Source of the DNA: Candidatus Thermodiscus eudorianus
GTDB taxonomy: Archaea > Thermoproteota > Thermoprotei_A > Sulfolobales > Acidilobaceae
Assembly: GCA_015521085.1 (NCBI GenBank)
Contig: WAOW01000006.1
Location: forward strand, 124,001 to 188,000
DNA: 64,000 nt
Direction of reading: 5' to 3'
How positions within the stretch are numbered: the stretch's first letter is position 1; the number at the start of each line of letters is the position of its first letter. Under the pieces are notes generated by a model. That model saw nothing but the letters and a program-made list of their open reading frames with translations, ran no database searches and was not told where the DNA came from. This document shows, in pieces, positions 24,087 through 33,092 of this stretch. Both the position numbers and the translations under genes were made by a program.

Positions 24087-24944
24087 ATGGCTAGCAGCGC
24101 CCTAGCGTCCCTGGAGTCGCTTGAGCAGACTATCGTGACGAACGCGGGCAAGGTGCTGGTGGCGCTAGCGATACTGGTGGCCGGGATCCTCTTCGCGGTG
24201 CTGGTCAAGCTGGTGATAAAGAGGAGCCTCTACCAGAGGCTACCAGCACACGTCTATAAGCCCCTGGAATCCGCGGTCTACTACTCGCTCCTGATACTCG
24301 CTGGGGTGGCCGCCCTCACGCCTTTCGGCATAAGCCTTAGCTCCCTGGTTATAGCGGGTGGCTTCGCCGGCATCGTGGTCGGCCTCGCCACCCAGAGCAC
24401 TCTCAGCAACCTCGTCAGCGGTATCATGATACTTATAGAGCAGCCATTGAAGATAGGGGATCCCGTCACGATATCGAATTATTCCGGGATCATAACAGGG
24501 ATCAACGTCTTCTCCACCCTCCTGAGAACCTGGGACGGGCCGATCGTCAGGATACCTAACAACGAGGTATTCAACAGTATAATCACGAACTACTCGCGCA
24601 TGAAGGCTAGGAGGGTCGAGTTCGCCATAGGAGTACACTATGAGTCCGATATAGACCACGTCGTCAGCACCCTGAAGAAGTTCATGGAAGAACACCCACT
24701 ATGCCTAGTTAACCCGGGGCCGGAAGTCTTCGTAGACAAATACGGCGACAGCAGTATAGTATTCAAGATGAGATGCTGGACTCCAACCCAGGCCTGGTTC
24801 GCAACCAAGATAGAGCTACAGACCAGGCTGAAGAAAGTACTGGAAGAGGCTGGGATAAAGATACCCTACCCACAGCTAGACGTGCACTTCATAGACGAGC
24901 TACGCGTTAGGCTAGGTGAGCCGCGAAGAGAAGGGAAAGACTAG
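24087..24944 (+). CDS. Small-conductance mechanosensitive channel (MscS family)
   Basis: 285 residues. Three N-terminal helices (about 18-42, 64-85, 88-115) end in the pore-lining TM3 (GGFAGIVVGLATQSTLSNLVSGIMI), followed by the beta domain (IEQPLKIGDPVTI, RTWDGPIVRIPNNEVFNSII) and the alpha/beta C-domain. This is a minimal MscS arrangement that releases osmolytes under hypo-osmotic stress. ATG 24087 has GGAGGTG ten bases upstream. Downstream of the DUF432 gene. No odd residues noted. Confidence 0.88.
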   Translation: MASSALASLESLEQTIVTNAGKVLVALAILVAGILFAVLVKLVIKRSLYQRLPAHVYKPLESAVYYSLLILAGVAALTPFGISLSSLVIAGGFAGIVVGLATQSTLSNLVSGIMILIEQPLKIGDPVTISNYSGIITGINVFSTLLRTWDGPIVRIPNNEVFNSIITNYSRMKARRVEFAIGVHYESDIDHVVSTLKKFMEEHPLCLVNPGPEVFVDKYGDSSIVFKMRCWTPTQAWFATKIELQTRLKKVLEEAGIKIPYPQLDVHFIDELRVRLGEPRREGKD

Positions 24945-24973
24945 AAGGAACTTCTAACAAGCACTCTTTCACG

Positions 24974-24983
24974 AAGTATATAG
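24974..24983 (+). promoter_or_regulatory. Predicted TATA box for feoB
   Basis: AAGTATATAG predicts transcription from about 25004, giving a leader of about 20 bases before ATG 25025 with GATGGTGG immediately upstream of the start. Confidence 0.4.
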
Positions 24984-25024
24984 CCCCACACCTATAGCCT
25001 CCACGCCGTCATACTAGATGGTGG

Positions 25025-27199
25025 ATGAAGGAAGTGCACAGCCACCACGCGGCGACAAGAGAGTCGGGAGCTATAAGCGAGTTAAAGGACTGCGACAGGA
25101 TAGTAGTCCTAGTCGGAGCTCCCAACGCCGGTAAAAGCGTCCTGTTCAACACGCTCACGGGAAGATCATCCACCGTAGCAAACTGGCCTGGAGTAACAGT
25201 TGACCTACATATAGGCAGGCTAGAGGCAGACGGGAAGCGTATATGTATCGTGGACGCCCCAGGGGCATATGGCCTGGTGCCGACAAGCCCCGAGGAGAAC
25301 GTTACACTCGAAGCCCTACTCAAGCTTAAACCCGACGTCATAATAGCACTGCTAGACTCCACGAATCCGGAGGGGAGCCTTAACCTTATAGTCCAGCTCA
25401 TCGAAATGGCTCCCCACAAGACGATTATCGCTTTAACCAAGCACGCGCTCAGCCACACGCTAGGCATACACATTGACGTCGAGCAACTGAGTAAAGCCCT
25501 TGGCGTGCCTATTGTAGTCACGTCGGCTCTGGAGGGAGAGGGTCTAAACCTACTATACGACTACATCACCGGCGAGTCTGGGTGGAGCTCGAAGCCTCTC
25601 CTCATAGACTATGGATTACTAGAGGATGAGATAGGAAGGCTGGCTTCCAACCCGGGAGTAAGAGAGGTGGCCGCTCGGTTCGACGTCTCTCCCAGATGGA
25701 TCGCCGTGCAACTTCTAAATAGAAACGAGGCGCTCGCATACATAATAGAAGAGTTCGGCTATAACGATGTGCTCGAAGAAGCGGGCAGAATCTACGAGAG
25801 TGCTGAGAAGAAGGTCTCCCTGCAACCGGAGCTCTACCTAGCAGAGAGGAGGCTTAAGTTCGTAGAGGATCTAGCCTCTAGTGTCATCGTTAAGAGAAAG
25901 CCAGCGGGCGGCTACTGGCAGAAGCTCGCCGACGTACTACTGCACCCTCTCTATGGGCCTATTGCCAGCTTCCTTGGGCTCTTCGCGACCTTTGGGGCGG
26001 TATTCTCTCTAAACACGGGCTTTCCCCTAAACATGATCTTCAGGTACATGGGGTGGGAGGGTGCTGCTAGAGCTCTGGAGGAGTACAACCTCTCTAGCCT
26101 GCTGGAGTCCCTGTTCGCGCGTCTATCCGGTGTTGTTGGAGAGCACCTATCCCAGCCTTGGGCGGGCCTCATCGGAGACGGTATAATAGGTGGAGTCGGG
26201 TTCGTGTTGAGCTTCCTCCCGCTAGTTATGCTTGTCTACCTCTCACTGGGTATATTGGAGGATTCCGGTATAGCTACTCGAATGGCGATAAGCTTCCATC
26301 CCCTATTCTATAGGTTTGGGCTCTCCGGTCGCAGCGTTTTCCCGCTCCTACTGGGCATGGGTTGCAACGTCCCAGCCGAGTACGCTACCAGGGGGTTGCC
26401 CGAGGATGAACGGTTCCGAGCAGCTTTCGCCGTCCCCTTCATACCGTGCCAGGCCAGGCTTGCGGTCATAATAGCGATAACCAGCGTTTTGATACACAGC
26501 GTTCTCATCCAGACTATAGCTGTCTCTATTGTATACGTTGAGGCATTAATCGCGGCACTGATGACGGCCTGGATAGCCTCCAGATTCATCCAGAAACGCA
26601 TCTATATGAAGAAGAGAATACCCTACGAAGCAAAGCCCGAACTCATAATGGAGCTACCCCCCGTTCATAGACCCCACTGGAAAGTCATATGGTGGTATGT
26701 CCGCGACAACACAGCCCACTTCATAAAGAAGGCCGGAACCATAATCTTCCTATTGGCAATCGTGACCTGGGGACTACTCTCCTACGGTCCAACCGGCTAC
26801 ACTGAGGACCCTGCGCTCAGCTATGGCGGGATAATAGGAGAGAGAGTGGGCGACCTCATGAGGCTAATCGGCGTGGGCGAGGACAGAGACCAGGTGCTCG
26901 GACTAGCACTGGTGGATGGGCTTATAGCTAAGGAGGGTGTTTTGACCGCTATCGCCATCACTCTGGGCTATAGCGAGGAGACTAGTCAAGTCGCTGTTGA
27001 GAAACTCGGCCTCTCAGTACCCCAGGCGGTGGGCTTCCTGGTAATGATAACACTGTACTTCCCCTGCATAGCGACCCTGGCGGCCATGAGGAGCATTGTG
27101 AAATCGTGGAGACTAGTGGCACTCTACGCTATCTACTCTATACTAATAGCTATCCTATTCGCTACTATAACGTATCACGTGGTGGAGATGCTTGTCTAG
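25025..27199 (+). CDS. feoB: Ferrous iron transporter FeoB
   Basis: 724 residues. An N-terminal GTPase-like domain has G1 GAPNAGKS (31-38), G2 Thr in GVTVD (58), G3 DAPGAYGL and G5-like VTSA. The guanine-specificity G4 motif, normally NxxD, reads TKHA in IIALTKHALSHTLG. A helical spacer follows and then the Fe2+-conducting membrane domain with LGMGCNVPAEYATRG and FIPCQARLAV and a second gate block with PCIATLAAM. Short His-rich start (HSHH). The next gene, encoding a small FeoC-like protein, begins inside its 3' end. FeoA is encoded at 12025. The G4 loss is seen directly and makes nucleotide preference uncertain. Confidence 0.9.
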   Translation: MKEVHSHHAATRESGAISELKDCDRIVVLVGAPNAGKSVLFNTLTGRSSTVANWPGVTVDLHIGRLEADGKRICIVDAPGAYGLVPTSPEENVTLEALLKLKPDVIIALLDSTNPEGSLNLIVQLIEMAPHKTIIALTKHALSHTLGIHIDVEQLSKALGVPIVVTSALEGEGLNLLYDYITGESGWSSKPLLIDYGLLEDEIGRLASNPGVREVAARFDVSPRWIAVQLLNRNEALAYIIEEFGYNDVLEEAGRIYESAEKKVSLQPELYLAERRLKFVEDLASSVIVKRKPAGGYWQKLADVLLHPLYGPIASFLGLFATFGAVFSLNTGFPLNMIFRYMGWEGAARALEEYNLSSLLESLFARLSGVVGEHLSQPWAGLIGDGIIGGVGFVLSFLPLVMLVYLSLGILEDSGIATRMAISFHPLFYRFGLSGRSVFPLLLGMGCNVPAEYATRGLPEDERFRAAFAVPFIPCQARLAVIIAITSVLIHSVLIQTIAVSIVYVEALIAALMTAWIASRFIQKRIYMKKRIPYEAKPELIMELPPVHRPHWKVIWWYVRDNTAHFIKKAGTIIFLLAIVTWGLLSYGPTGYTEDPALSYGGIIGERVGDLMRLIGVGEDRDQVLGLALVDGLIAKEGVLTAIAITLGYSEETSQVAVEKLGLSVPQAVGFLVMITLYFPCIATLAAMRSIVKSWRLVALYAIYSILIAILFATITYHVVEMLV

Positions 27200-27434
27200 C
27201 ACGATAGTAGAGTTCCTGGAAAAGGCTAGAGCTGGAAAAAGCGTTGAGCAGATAGCCCGGGAACTCGGCATCCCCCTCTCCAGGGCTAGGCTACTGGCTT
27301 CAACACTAGCCGGGAGCGGCCTCATCAAGCCCCTCGGAGATACCGGTGCTAGCTCCACCTGTGGGGACTGCTCCGTGTGCCCGCTTCGACGCTTCTGCGG
27401 GTTCACTCCACTCCGACGCGCTGAGCGGTCTTAA
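27192..27434 (+). CDS. FeoC-like winged-helix protein with four-Cys cluster
   Basis: 80 residues from TTG 27192, overlapping feoB by eight bases. A winged-helix N-terminal half (SVEQIARELGIPLSRARLLASTL) is followed by CGDCSVCPLRRFC, a CxxCxxCx5C arrangement typical of FeoC proteins proposed to bind an iron-sulfur cluster and to sense oxygen or iron for FeoB. No other DNA-binding partner is nearby. The 3' end overlaps the convergent SCP2-domain gene by 32 bases. Confidence 0.72.
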   Translation: MSSTIVEFLEKARAGKSVEQIARELGIPLSRARLLASTLAGSGLIKPLGDTGASSTCGDCSVCPLRRFCGFTPLRRAERS

Positions 27435-27822
27435 CCATCTCAAGCGCAGCTATAGGGTACCTCATGATCACCGAGTAGTTACCCTTCTCGACCACTAGCT
27501 TCCTCCTCAGTATGGCGGTTAGCGGGTTGATCTTCCCGGATATAATGTCTAGCCAGTCGTTGTACGTGGCTGACAGGATGAAGGGCGCGTCCGCCTGGCT
27601 AGCGTCATCGTACCACTCTACTCCCTCGCACTTGCCATTGTTCAGCTTAAGTATGAAGCCTGGCTTCTTCCCTTCGAACTCCTTATCGAGTTCCTCGGGG
27701 AGCTTTGATATCTTGAAGAGTATCGGCCACACCCATCCTTTGCCGCTCCTCTCGTAGTTCGGGTTGTTGTTGAGCTCGCGGCAGTAGGCTTCTGCCCACT
27801 CCTTGCTAGGAAAACGGGGCAT
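27403..27822 (-). CDS. SCP2 sterol-binding-domain protein
   Basis: 139 residues. The fold pattern of the SCP2/sterol-carrier domain is present: FILKLNNGKCEGVEWYD, then DAPFILSATYNDWLDIISGKINPLTAILRRKLVVEKGN, which is the lipid-tunnel and carrier helix region. SCP2 domains bind acyl-CoAs and lipids. Given the neighbouring acyl-CoA dehydrogenase, it may shuttle acyl-CoA (inference). ATG start at 27822 is unambiguous. Its 3' end lies inside the FeoC-like gene on the other strand. Confidence 0.72.
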   Translation of the reverse strand: MPRFPSKEWAEAYCRELNNNPNYERSGKGWVWPILFKISKLPEELDKEFEGKKPGFILKLNNGKCEGVEWYDDASQADAPFILSATYNDWLDIISGKINPLTAILRRKLVVEKGNYSVIMRYPIAALEMVKTAQRVGVE

Positions 27823-27893
27823 GGCTCTGCACCGTTACCCTTTATGTGTTGAGAGGCGATATATTTCGGTTTGCCCGGATGGATTAATGCAGC

Positions 27894-29054
27894 CTAGTAG
27901 AGCGACTCCAGTAGCTCCCTGAGCTCCTCGGGCGCCGGTATTAGTCTTGCGTACGCGATAGATGGATCGTGATAGGCTTCCTCCACGACCAGGTCTATCA
28001 CCTCCTCGAACCTGGACCTTTCCACGCCATAGTCTCTTATCCTGTGCTTGAACCCGACCTCCTTGTAGAACGCTAGTATGTGATCATATAGTGTATCTCG
28101 CGGCTCTAGGCCGTAGACGGATTCCAGGATTGTCTTAACCATTTCATACTTCCTCTTCGAATATTCATCTTTATAGTTGTACTTGACTACCGCAGGGATC
28201 ACTATACCAACCATAGTCCCGTGGTGTATCCTTAGCTTAGCGCCCAAGGGATGCGCTATGGCGTGGATCAAGCCTAGACCCCCATTCGTAAATGCCATCC
28301 CAGCCATTGTAGCCGCCATGTGTATCTCAGCCATGCGGTCTATCTCGCCCTCCAGCGCCTCCTTTAGTCCAGTCATTATAACCGGGACCACTTTCTCAGC
28401 CAACGCGTCTGTGAAGGGATTAGCCTGGTTAGCCACTAGGGCTTCCAGCGCGTGTCCCAGCGCGTCGAGCGCCGCCCCTACTATAATGCTCCTCGGCGCT
28501 GATTGAGGCAGTCTTGGGTCTAGGATAGTGGCGTAGGGTATTATATCGTAGCTGGCTACATCTATCTTCTCTCTACCCCGTTCCCCCACCTTAGTCAACA
28601 CTATGCCGAAACTCGCATCGCTCCCCGTGCCAGCGGTCGTAGGCATCGCGACAAGTATGGGCTTCTCAAACTCTATCCGGAGCGGGTTAAAGGGAGCGAT
28701 ATCCTCTATACTGGTATCGGGCCGGAGAAACCTTATCTTCCCGGCCTTCGCCGCGTCTATGACGCTCCCGCCCCCAACGGCTAATAGGAGGTCTGGATCA
28801 ACCCTTCGGATAGCATTAGCCACCTCGTCTGCCACATCCAGACTGGGCTCTGGATCGACCTCGACGTAGACCTCGACCTCTAAGCCGTTTGAAGCCAGTG
28901 TGTTCATCATCGCGTCGAACCAGTCTAGACTCCTTATGACCTTGTCGGTAACCACTAGTATCTTGGAGGCGTCCAGGTCGCTTGCGAGGGCTACTAGGGC
29001 CTCGGCCGAGCCCTCGTTCCAGATTATCCTCCTCGGGAGTACTATCACTGCCAT
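27894..29054 (-). CDS. Iron-containing alcohol dehydrogenase (group III)
   Basis: 386 residues. The N-terminal Rossmann part has VGGGSVIDAAKAGK, then AMPTTAGTGSDAS (nucleotide contact). The metal-binding helical part has DALGHALEA (Asp and His ligands) and GLIHAIAHPLGAKLRIHHG with two further His ligands. It would interconvert alcohols and aldehydes with NAD(P)H. In this genome an AOR could take up the aldehyde product. ATG start at 29054. It lies 32 bases after the acyl-CoA dehydrogenase gene on the same strand, so the two may form one unit. Confidence 0.88.
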   Translation of the reverse strand: MAVIVLPRRIIWNEGSAEALVALASDLDASKILVVTDKVIRSLDWFDAMMNTLASNGLEVEVYVEVDPEPSLDVADEVANAIRRVDPDLLLAVGGGSVIDAAKAGKIRFLRPDTSIEDIAPFNPLRIEFEKPILVAMPTTAGTGSDASFGIVLTKVGERGREKIDVASYDIIPYATILDPRLPQSAPRSIIVGAALDALGHALEALVANQANPFTDALAEKVVPVIMTGLKEALEGEIDRMAEIHMAATMAGMAFTNGGLGLIHAIAHPLGAKLRIHHGTMVGIVIPAVVKYNYKDEYSKRKYEMVKTILESVYGLEPRDTLYDHILAFYKEVGFKHRIRDYGVERSRFEEVIDLVVEEAYHDPSIAYARLIPAPEELRELLESLY

Positions 29055-29086
29055 CTAGGCACCGCCCGGGTTCCCTGACTCCGGGG

Positions 29087-30247
29087 CTATGCTTTGGGTG
29101 CACGGACCTTTCCAAGCAACGCCTTTACGATGACCATTCTCTGGACTTCATTGGTGCCGTCGCCTATCTCGATCATCTTTATATCCCTGTAGTGTCTCTC
29201 GATCGTGCTCTCCTTGCTGTAGCCTATACCCCCCATGACCTGCATGGCCATCCGGACCAGGTCTACGCCCCATTTCGCCGCTGCTAGCTTGGCCATGCTA
29301 CTCCACATGGGATAGTCCGGCTCGTTTCGATCGACTTTAACCGCTGCCGTGTATATGAGCTGGCGAGAAGCCTCTAGTAGTACCTTCATCTCCGCTATCA
29401 TGTGCTGGACCATCTGGTGCTCTATCAATGCCTTCCCCATGGATGTCCTCTGCTTGCTGTACTCCAGTGCCTCCTCGAAGGCTGCTTGCATTATGCCTAG
29501 CCCTGTTGAGGCCGTGATTATCCTGCCCTCGTTGAGCCCGTCCATGATTATCTTAAAGCCCTTGTTAACCTCTCCGACCATGTTCTCCTTCGGGACGCGG
29601 CAATCCTCGAAGACCACCTCGCTAGTCCCGCTCCCCCTGTAACCCATCATCTCAAGCTTCGAGACCTCGATACAGTCGCTCTTGTCAACAACAAACACAG
29701 ACACGCCCCTGTGCCTGTCCTCGGGCTTCCCAGTACGGGCGGCCACCAGGAAGAATGTCGCATATGGAGCATTCGTGATGAAGACCTTCCTGCCGTTTAT
29801 AACCCATTCATCCCCGTCCAGGACGGCCCTCGTCGTTATCGAGGCTGCATCGGTGCCGCAGCACGGCTCTGTCAGCGCGAAGGCACCTAGCTCCCCATTC
29901 GCCAGGCGGGTTAGGTATCTTTCCTTTATCTCGTCGCTTGCATAGTGAACTAGCGGATACGCCACCATCGTGCCGGAGACTGTAGCCATTATAGCTACGG
30001 CGCTAGAGTATCTTGCCAGCTCCTCTACGACCACAGCGCTCTCCAGCGTAGAGAGGCCAGGCCCCCCATACTCCTCCGGCACACGTAGCGCGAAGTAGCC
30101 CATCTCGGCGACAGCCTTAATAATATCGTCGGGGACCACGTTGGACTCGTCAATCTTCTTAGCGATTCCCGCCAGGTACTTCTCCCCGAACTCCCTCACA
30201 CTACTGCGTAGAAGCCTGATCTCCTCCGAGTCAAATAGACTTGTCAA
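29087..30247 (-). CDS. Acyl-CoA dehydrogenase
   Basis: 386 residues with all three ACAD regions: an N-terminal helical domain, the beta domain with AFALTEPCCGTDAASI (FAD/substrate contact) and INGRKVFITNAPYA, and the C-terminal helical domain with RTSMGKALIEHQMVQHMIAEM and MQVMGGIGYSKE. The usual catalytic-base block YEGT reads GDGTNEVQR, so Asp replaces Glu if the base is at the short/medium-chain position. The base may instead lie elsewhere, as in isovaleryl-CoA dehydrogenase. FAD-dependent alpha,beta-desaturation of acyl-CoAs is expected. No ETF genes are in the window. Confidence 0.88.
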   Translation of the reverse strand: MTSLFDSEEIRLLRSSVREFGEKYLAGIAKKIDESNVVPDDIIKAVAEMGYFALRVPEEYGGPGLSTLESAVVVEELARYSSAVAIMATVSGTMVAYPLVHYASDEIKERYLTRLANGELGAFALTEPCCGTDAASITTRAVLDGDEWVINGRKVFITNAPYATFFLVAARTGKPEDRHRGVSVFVVDKSDCIEVSKLEMMGYRGSGTSEVVFEDCRVPKENMVGEVNKGFKIIMDGLNEGRIITASTGLGIMQAAFEEALEYSKQRTSMGKALIEHQMVQHMIAEMKVLLEASRQLIYTAAVKVDRNEPDYPMWSSMAKLAAAKWGVDLVRMAMQVMGGIGYSKESTIERHYRDIKMIEIGDGTNEVQRMVIVKALLGKVRAPKA

Positions 30248-30408
30248 GGCCCTCTAACACCTCTAGAATAACCATATAAGCCGTTAGCCTAGGCAAGATA
30301 AAAACTTGAAGTAGGCTAAGCGTACTAATAGGGCTATGAGGGGGAACCCGGGAACCGACTAGACGGATGGAGACTGCTCAAGAGCGCCGAGCCCCAACCC
30401 TGTGATTG

Positions 30409-30416
30409 CTTATAAG
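30409..30416 (+). promoter_or_regulatory. Predicted TATA box for aIF5A
   Basis: CTTATAAG places the start near 30438. The short leader carries GGGTG about seven bases before ATG 30453. The rest of 30248-30408 shows no further feature. Confidence 0.45.
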
Positions 30417-30452
30417 TGAAAGCACGTCTACTCCGATATGCGGGTGTAGTGT

Positions 30453-30863
30453 ATGAGCGTGAACTACGCTAGCCTAGGTGAGTTGAAGAAGGGTAGCTAC
30501 ATAGTGATCGACGGTGAGCCCTGCAGGATAGTCGAGATCACGAGGGCCAAGACCGGGAAACACGGAAGCGCCAAGGCCCACGTAGTGGCTATAGGAGTCT
30601 TCTCAGGCCAGAAGAAAACCCTTGTTGCCCCAGTCGATACAAGAGTCCAGGTGCCTGTTATAGAGAAGAGGATTGGACAGGTAATTGCCGACATGGGAGA
30701 CATGATCCAGGTCATGGATATGGAGACTTTCGATACCTTCGAAGTAGAGAAGCCAGGCGAGGACTCGAACCTAGCTGGTAGACTAGAGCCAGGCGTGACT
30801 GTCGAGTATTGGCTGATAATGGGTAGGCCGAAGATAATACGCATCAGGGAGAAGCAGGCCTAA
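30453..30863 (+). CDS. Translation initiation factor aIF5A
   Basis: 136 residues, the standard length. An N-terminal SH3-like domain carries the hypusination loop KTGKHGSAK; Lys36 is the residue modified by deoxyhypusine synthase, which is encoded in this window at 39955-40878. The C-terminal OB-fold follows. aIF5A rescues ribosomes stalled on poly-Pro and assists termination. ATG start supported by promoter spacing. Its TAA stop overlaps, through CTAA, the TAG stop of the convergent TrmY-like gene. Confidence 0.95.
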   Translation: MSVNYASLGELKKGSYIVIDGEPCRIVEITRAKTGKHGSAKAHVVAIGVFSGQKKTLVAPVDTRVQVPVIEKRIGQVIADMGDMIQVMDMETFDTFEVEKPGEDSNLAGRLEPGVTVEYWLIMGRPKIIRIREKQA

Positions 30864-31363
30864 CAGGGACCCAGGCCGGATTCGATGCGATCCAAGATAA
30901 TATTCACGAGGACAGCAGACCTCCAAACACCCCATGCCGGAACACTATAAACACTACGCGCCCTAACAGGGCATTCCACCGCCTCATCCTCGCCCTCCAA
31001 GTAGCAGAAGATCCTCTCTCCGGCTAATCCATCGCGGCGTAGACTTTCTCCACCCGCCCCTACTCTATGGACTATAAGAGCCGCTTCTCCCGGAACCTGT
31101 ATATTATCTAGCAGTATCGCGCCGAGCTTCTTGCCCTTCAATACAGCTCTGACCCAGCCCTCGCTTGTATCGGCATCAGGTCTTAGGTGGCGTAGCTTGT
31201 CGCCGGATGCAATTATCCATTTACCATCTAGCCTGGTCACCGAGACCGTGTTCTTTCTTATGCCGTTGCTTATGAGGAGCGACATCGCTAGGAACCTGGA
31301 TGCTTCCCTAATGTTACGCGGTTTAGGGTATATGTGTACCCGGCTGTAGCCTTCCCAGTTCAT
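30860..31363 (-). CDS. SPOUT-type RNA methyltransferase, probably TrmY-like (DUF358)
   Basis: 167 residues. Layout resembles archaeal TrmY, which methylates N1 of pseudouridine-54 in t[24 protein letters not shown] matches the region of the family where LSHDIRRD occurs, [20 protein letters not shown] matches the GSELKKVSPDE region, and the C-terminal [20 protein letters not shown] fits the knotted SAM-binding end. The SPOUT GDH-type glycine motif is poorly conserved, so I am only moderately sure. ATG start overlaps the SRP54 stop by four bases, indicating coupling to srp54. Confidence 0.45.
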   Translation of the reverse strand: MNWEGYSRVHIYPKPRNIREASRFLAMSLLISNGIRKNTVSVTRLDGKWIIASGDKLRHLRPDADTSEGWVRAVLKGKKLGAILLDNIQVPGEAALIVHRVGAGGESLRRDGLAGERIFCYLEGEDEAVECPVRARSVYSVPAWGVWRSAVLVNIILDRIESGLGPC

Positions 31364-32685
31364 GTTAGCCCCAGCCTTCTCAGGAGCCTTCTGTCCCGTT
31401 TCAGCTTCTTCATCATTAGCTTGAGGTTCTTATAGTATACGAGTAGCTCCTTGACATCGTCCATTGTGGTCCCTGATCCAAATGCGATACGCCTCATGCG
31501 GCTCCTATCTATTATCTCAGGTTTATCGAGCTCTTCATAGGTCATACTCTCAATTATGGCCAGCCACTTCTTTATCTTCTCCTCCCCAAGCCTAGCCGTC
31601 TCCTCGTTTAGCTGGGCCATCAAGCCGAATCCGGGGAGCATCTGTAGGACCTTCGATAGAGGCCCCATCTTCCTCATGCTCTTCAACTGCCTATAGACTA
31701 CGCGCATGTTAATCCTGCCCTTGAAGATGTCCTCCATGGCCTCTTCAAGCTCCTTGGCCTCCTCCAGTCCCCTCAACTTCTCCAATAGCGCCTCAAGGTC
31801 TCCTAGGCCGAGGACTCTCCCAACAAACATCGCCGGCCTAAAGGGTTCCAGTTCATCGATCTTCTCGCCAGTCCCGATGAACTTTACCGTGGCCCCGGTA
31901 GCGGCCGCGGCGGACAATACGCCGCCTCCCCTCGCGGTCCCATCGAGCTTCGTAACGATCAATGAGCCTATGGGAGTTGATTCGTGAAACCTCCTTGCCA
32001 GGTCATACGCCTTCTGGCCTATAGCCGCGTCGAGGACGAGTATCACCTCGTCCGGCTTAATAGCCTCGGCTATCTCTCTCATCTCCCGGAGAAGCCCTTC
32101 TTCATCGCCGAAACCATGCCTCCCAGCCGTATCTACTATAATTATCTCAGCCCCCCGCTCCAGGGCATGCTCGATTCCCCTCTTCGCTATCTCGGCCGGG
32201 TCGCCTCTATCCTCTCCATAGAATATGGCTCCGGCCTGGTCCGCCAGCGTCTTTAGCTGGTCCAAGGCGCCGGGCCTGTAGGTGTCCGTGGATACTAATG
32301 CGACACGGTATCCGCGCCTGGTATAGTAGTAGGCTAGCTTCCCAGCTGTGGTTGTTTTTCCACTACCCTGGACTCCGACGAGTAGTATGATCCAGGGGGT
32401 TTTTGGTGGAGTCACCTTTGGCTGCTTGTCGCCTCCGAAGAGCTTGGCTAGCTCTTCGTAGACTATCTTGATGAACCATTCCCTCCTGCTTGCTCCGGGC
32501 GGGGGCTTCTCCTTTGAAGCCCTCTCTTTGATCTTCTTCGTGAGCTGGAAGACTAGCTTCACGTTGACATCGGCCTTTATCAGCTCCTTCTGTAAATCCT
32601 TTATGAACTCCTGGACAGCCTTCTCATAAGTCCCCCCGCCTTTAAGGAACTTGGCGACAGCCTTCCTTACACCATCAAGCACCAA
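31360..32685 (-). CDS. srp54: Signal recognition particle GTPase SRP54
   Basis: 441 residues. An N domain (about 1-90) is followed by the G domain with G1 GVQGSGKTTTAGK (104-116), DTYRPGALDQL, G3 DTAGRHGF, G4 TKLDGTARGGG and closing FIGTGEKIDELEPF. The Met-rich M domain (about 300-441) has the RNA-binding segment RSRMRRIAFGSGTT. It binds signal peptides and 7S RNA and docks on FtsY. ATG at 32685. FtsY and the 7S RNA are not in this window. Confidence 0.95.
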   Translation of the reverse strand: MVLDGVRKAVAKFLKGGGTYEKAVQEFIKDLQKELIKADVNVKLVFQLTKKIKERASKEKPPPGASRREWFIKIVYEELAKLFGGDKQPKVTPPKTPWIILLVGVQGSGKTTTAGKLAYYYTRRGYRVALVSTDTYRPGALDQLKTLADQAGAIFYGEDRGDPAEIAKRGIEHALERGAEIIIVDTAGRHGFGDEEGLLREMREIAEAIKPDEVILVLDAAIGQKAYDLARRFHESTPIGSLIVTKLDGTARGGGVLSAAAATGATVKFIGTGEKIDELEPFRPAMFVGRVLGLGDLEALLEKLRGLEEAKELEEAMEDIFKGRINMRVVYRQLKSMRKMGPLSKVLQMLPGFGLMAQLNEETARLGEEKIKKWLAIIESMTYEELDKPEIIDRSRMRRIAFGSGTTMDDVKELLVYYKNLKLMMKKLKRDRRLLRRLGLT

Positions 32686-32813
32686 TCCCTACATCCCCGC
32701 CGGAGTAGAGGGTCCTTCCACGAGGCACCCACGCATTTACTATCTCGTAGGACGTTTATAGGTTAAGCTGGTAGCAGGTTCTGAAGGATGGACGATGGAG
32801 GTCGGCTAGGAAG

Positions 32814-33092
32814 ATGATGCTAGTCGTACTACTGATTGCTGGAATCGTGAGCGGCTACCTGCTATCTACCCTGGGGTATAGGGACCTGGCTGGTAGAGCT
32901 GAGAAGGCGATGTCCGTGACAGTATATGGGATAGTACTCCTCGTCGGGCTAGAGGCAGGCCGTCTAGTAACTAGTATGGGTTTCCTTCTACCCAGGCTTG
33001 CCATAGAGACCCTAGTATACCTTATGTTGCCAGCCGCGGCTAGCCTCCTCGCGGCGACTATCCTCTGGAAGGCTGGTCTGCTATGCAAGTAA
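32814..33092 (+). CDS. LysO (DUF340) lysine exporter, N-terminal half
   Basis: 92 residues with three predicted helices (VVLLIAGIVSGYLLSTLGY, VTVYGIVLLVGLEAG, LVYLMLPAAASLLAATILW). On its own it looks like a small membrane protein, but it overlaps by ten bases the gene for the rest of a LysO/YbjE-type carrier. In Escherichia coli the two parts form one polypeptide of about 300 residues; split versions occur in other prokaryotes. ATG 32814, with another ATG directly after it. Confidence 0.7.
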   Translation: MMLVVLLIAGIVSGYLLSTLGYRDLAGRAEKAMSVTVYGIVLLVGLEAGRLVTSMGFLLPRLAIETLVYLMLPAAASLLAATILWKAGLLCK

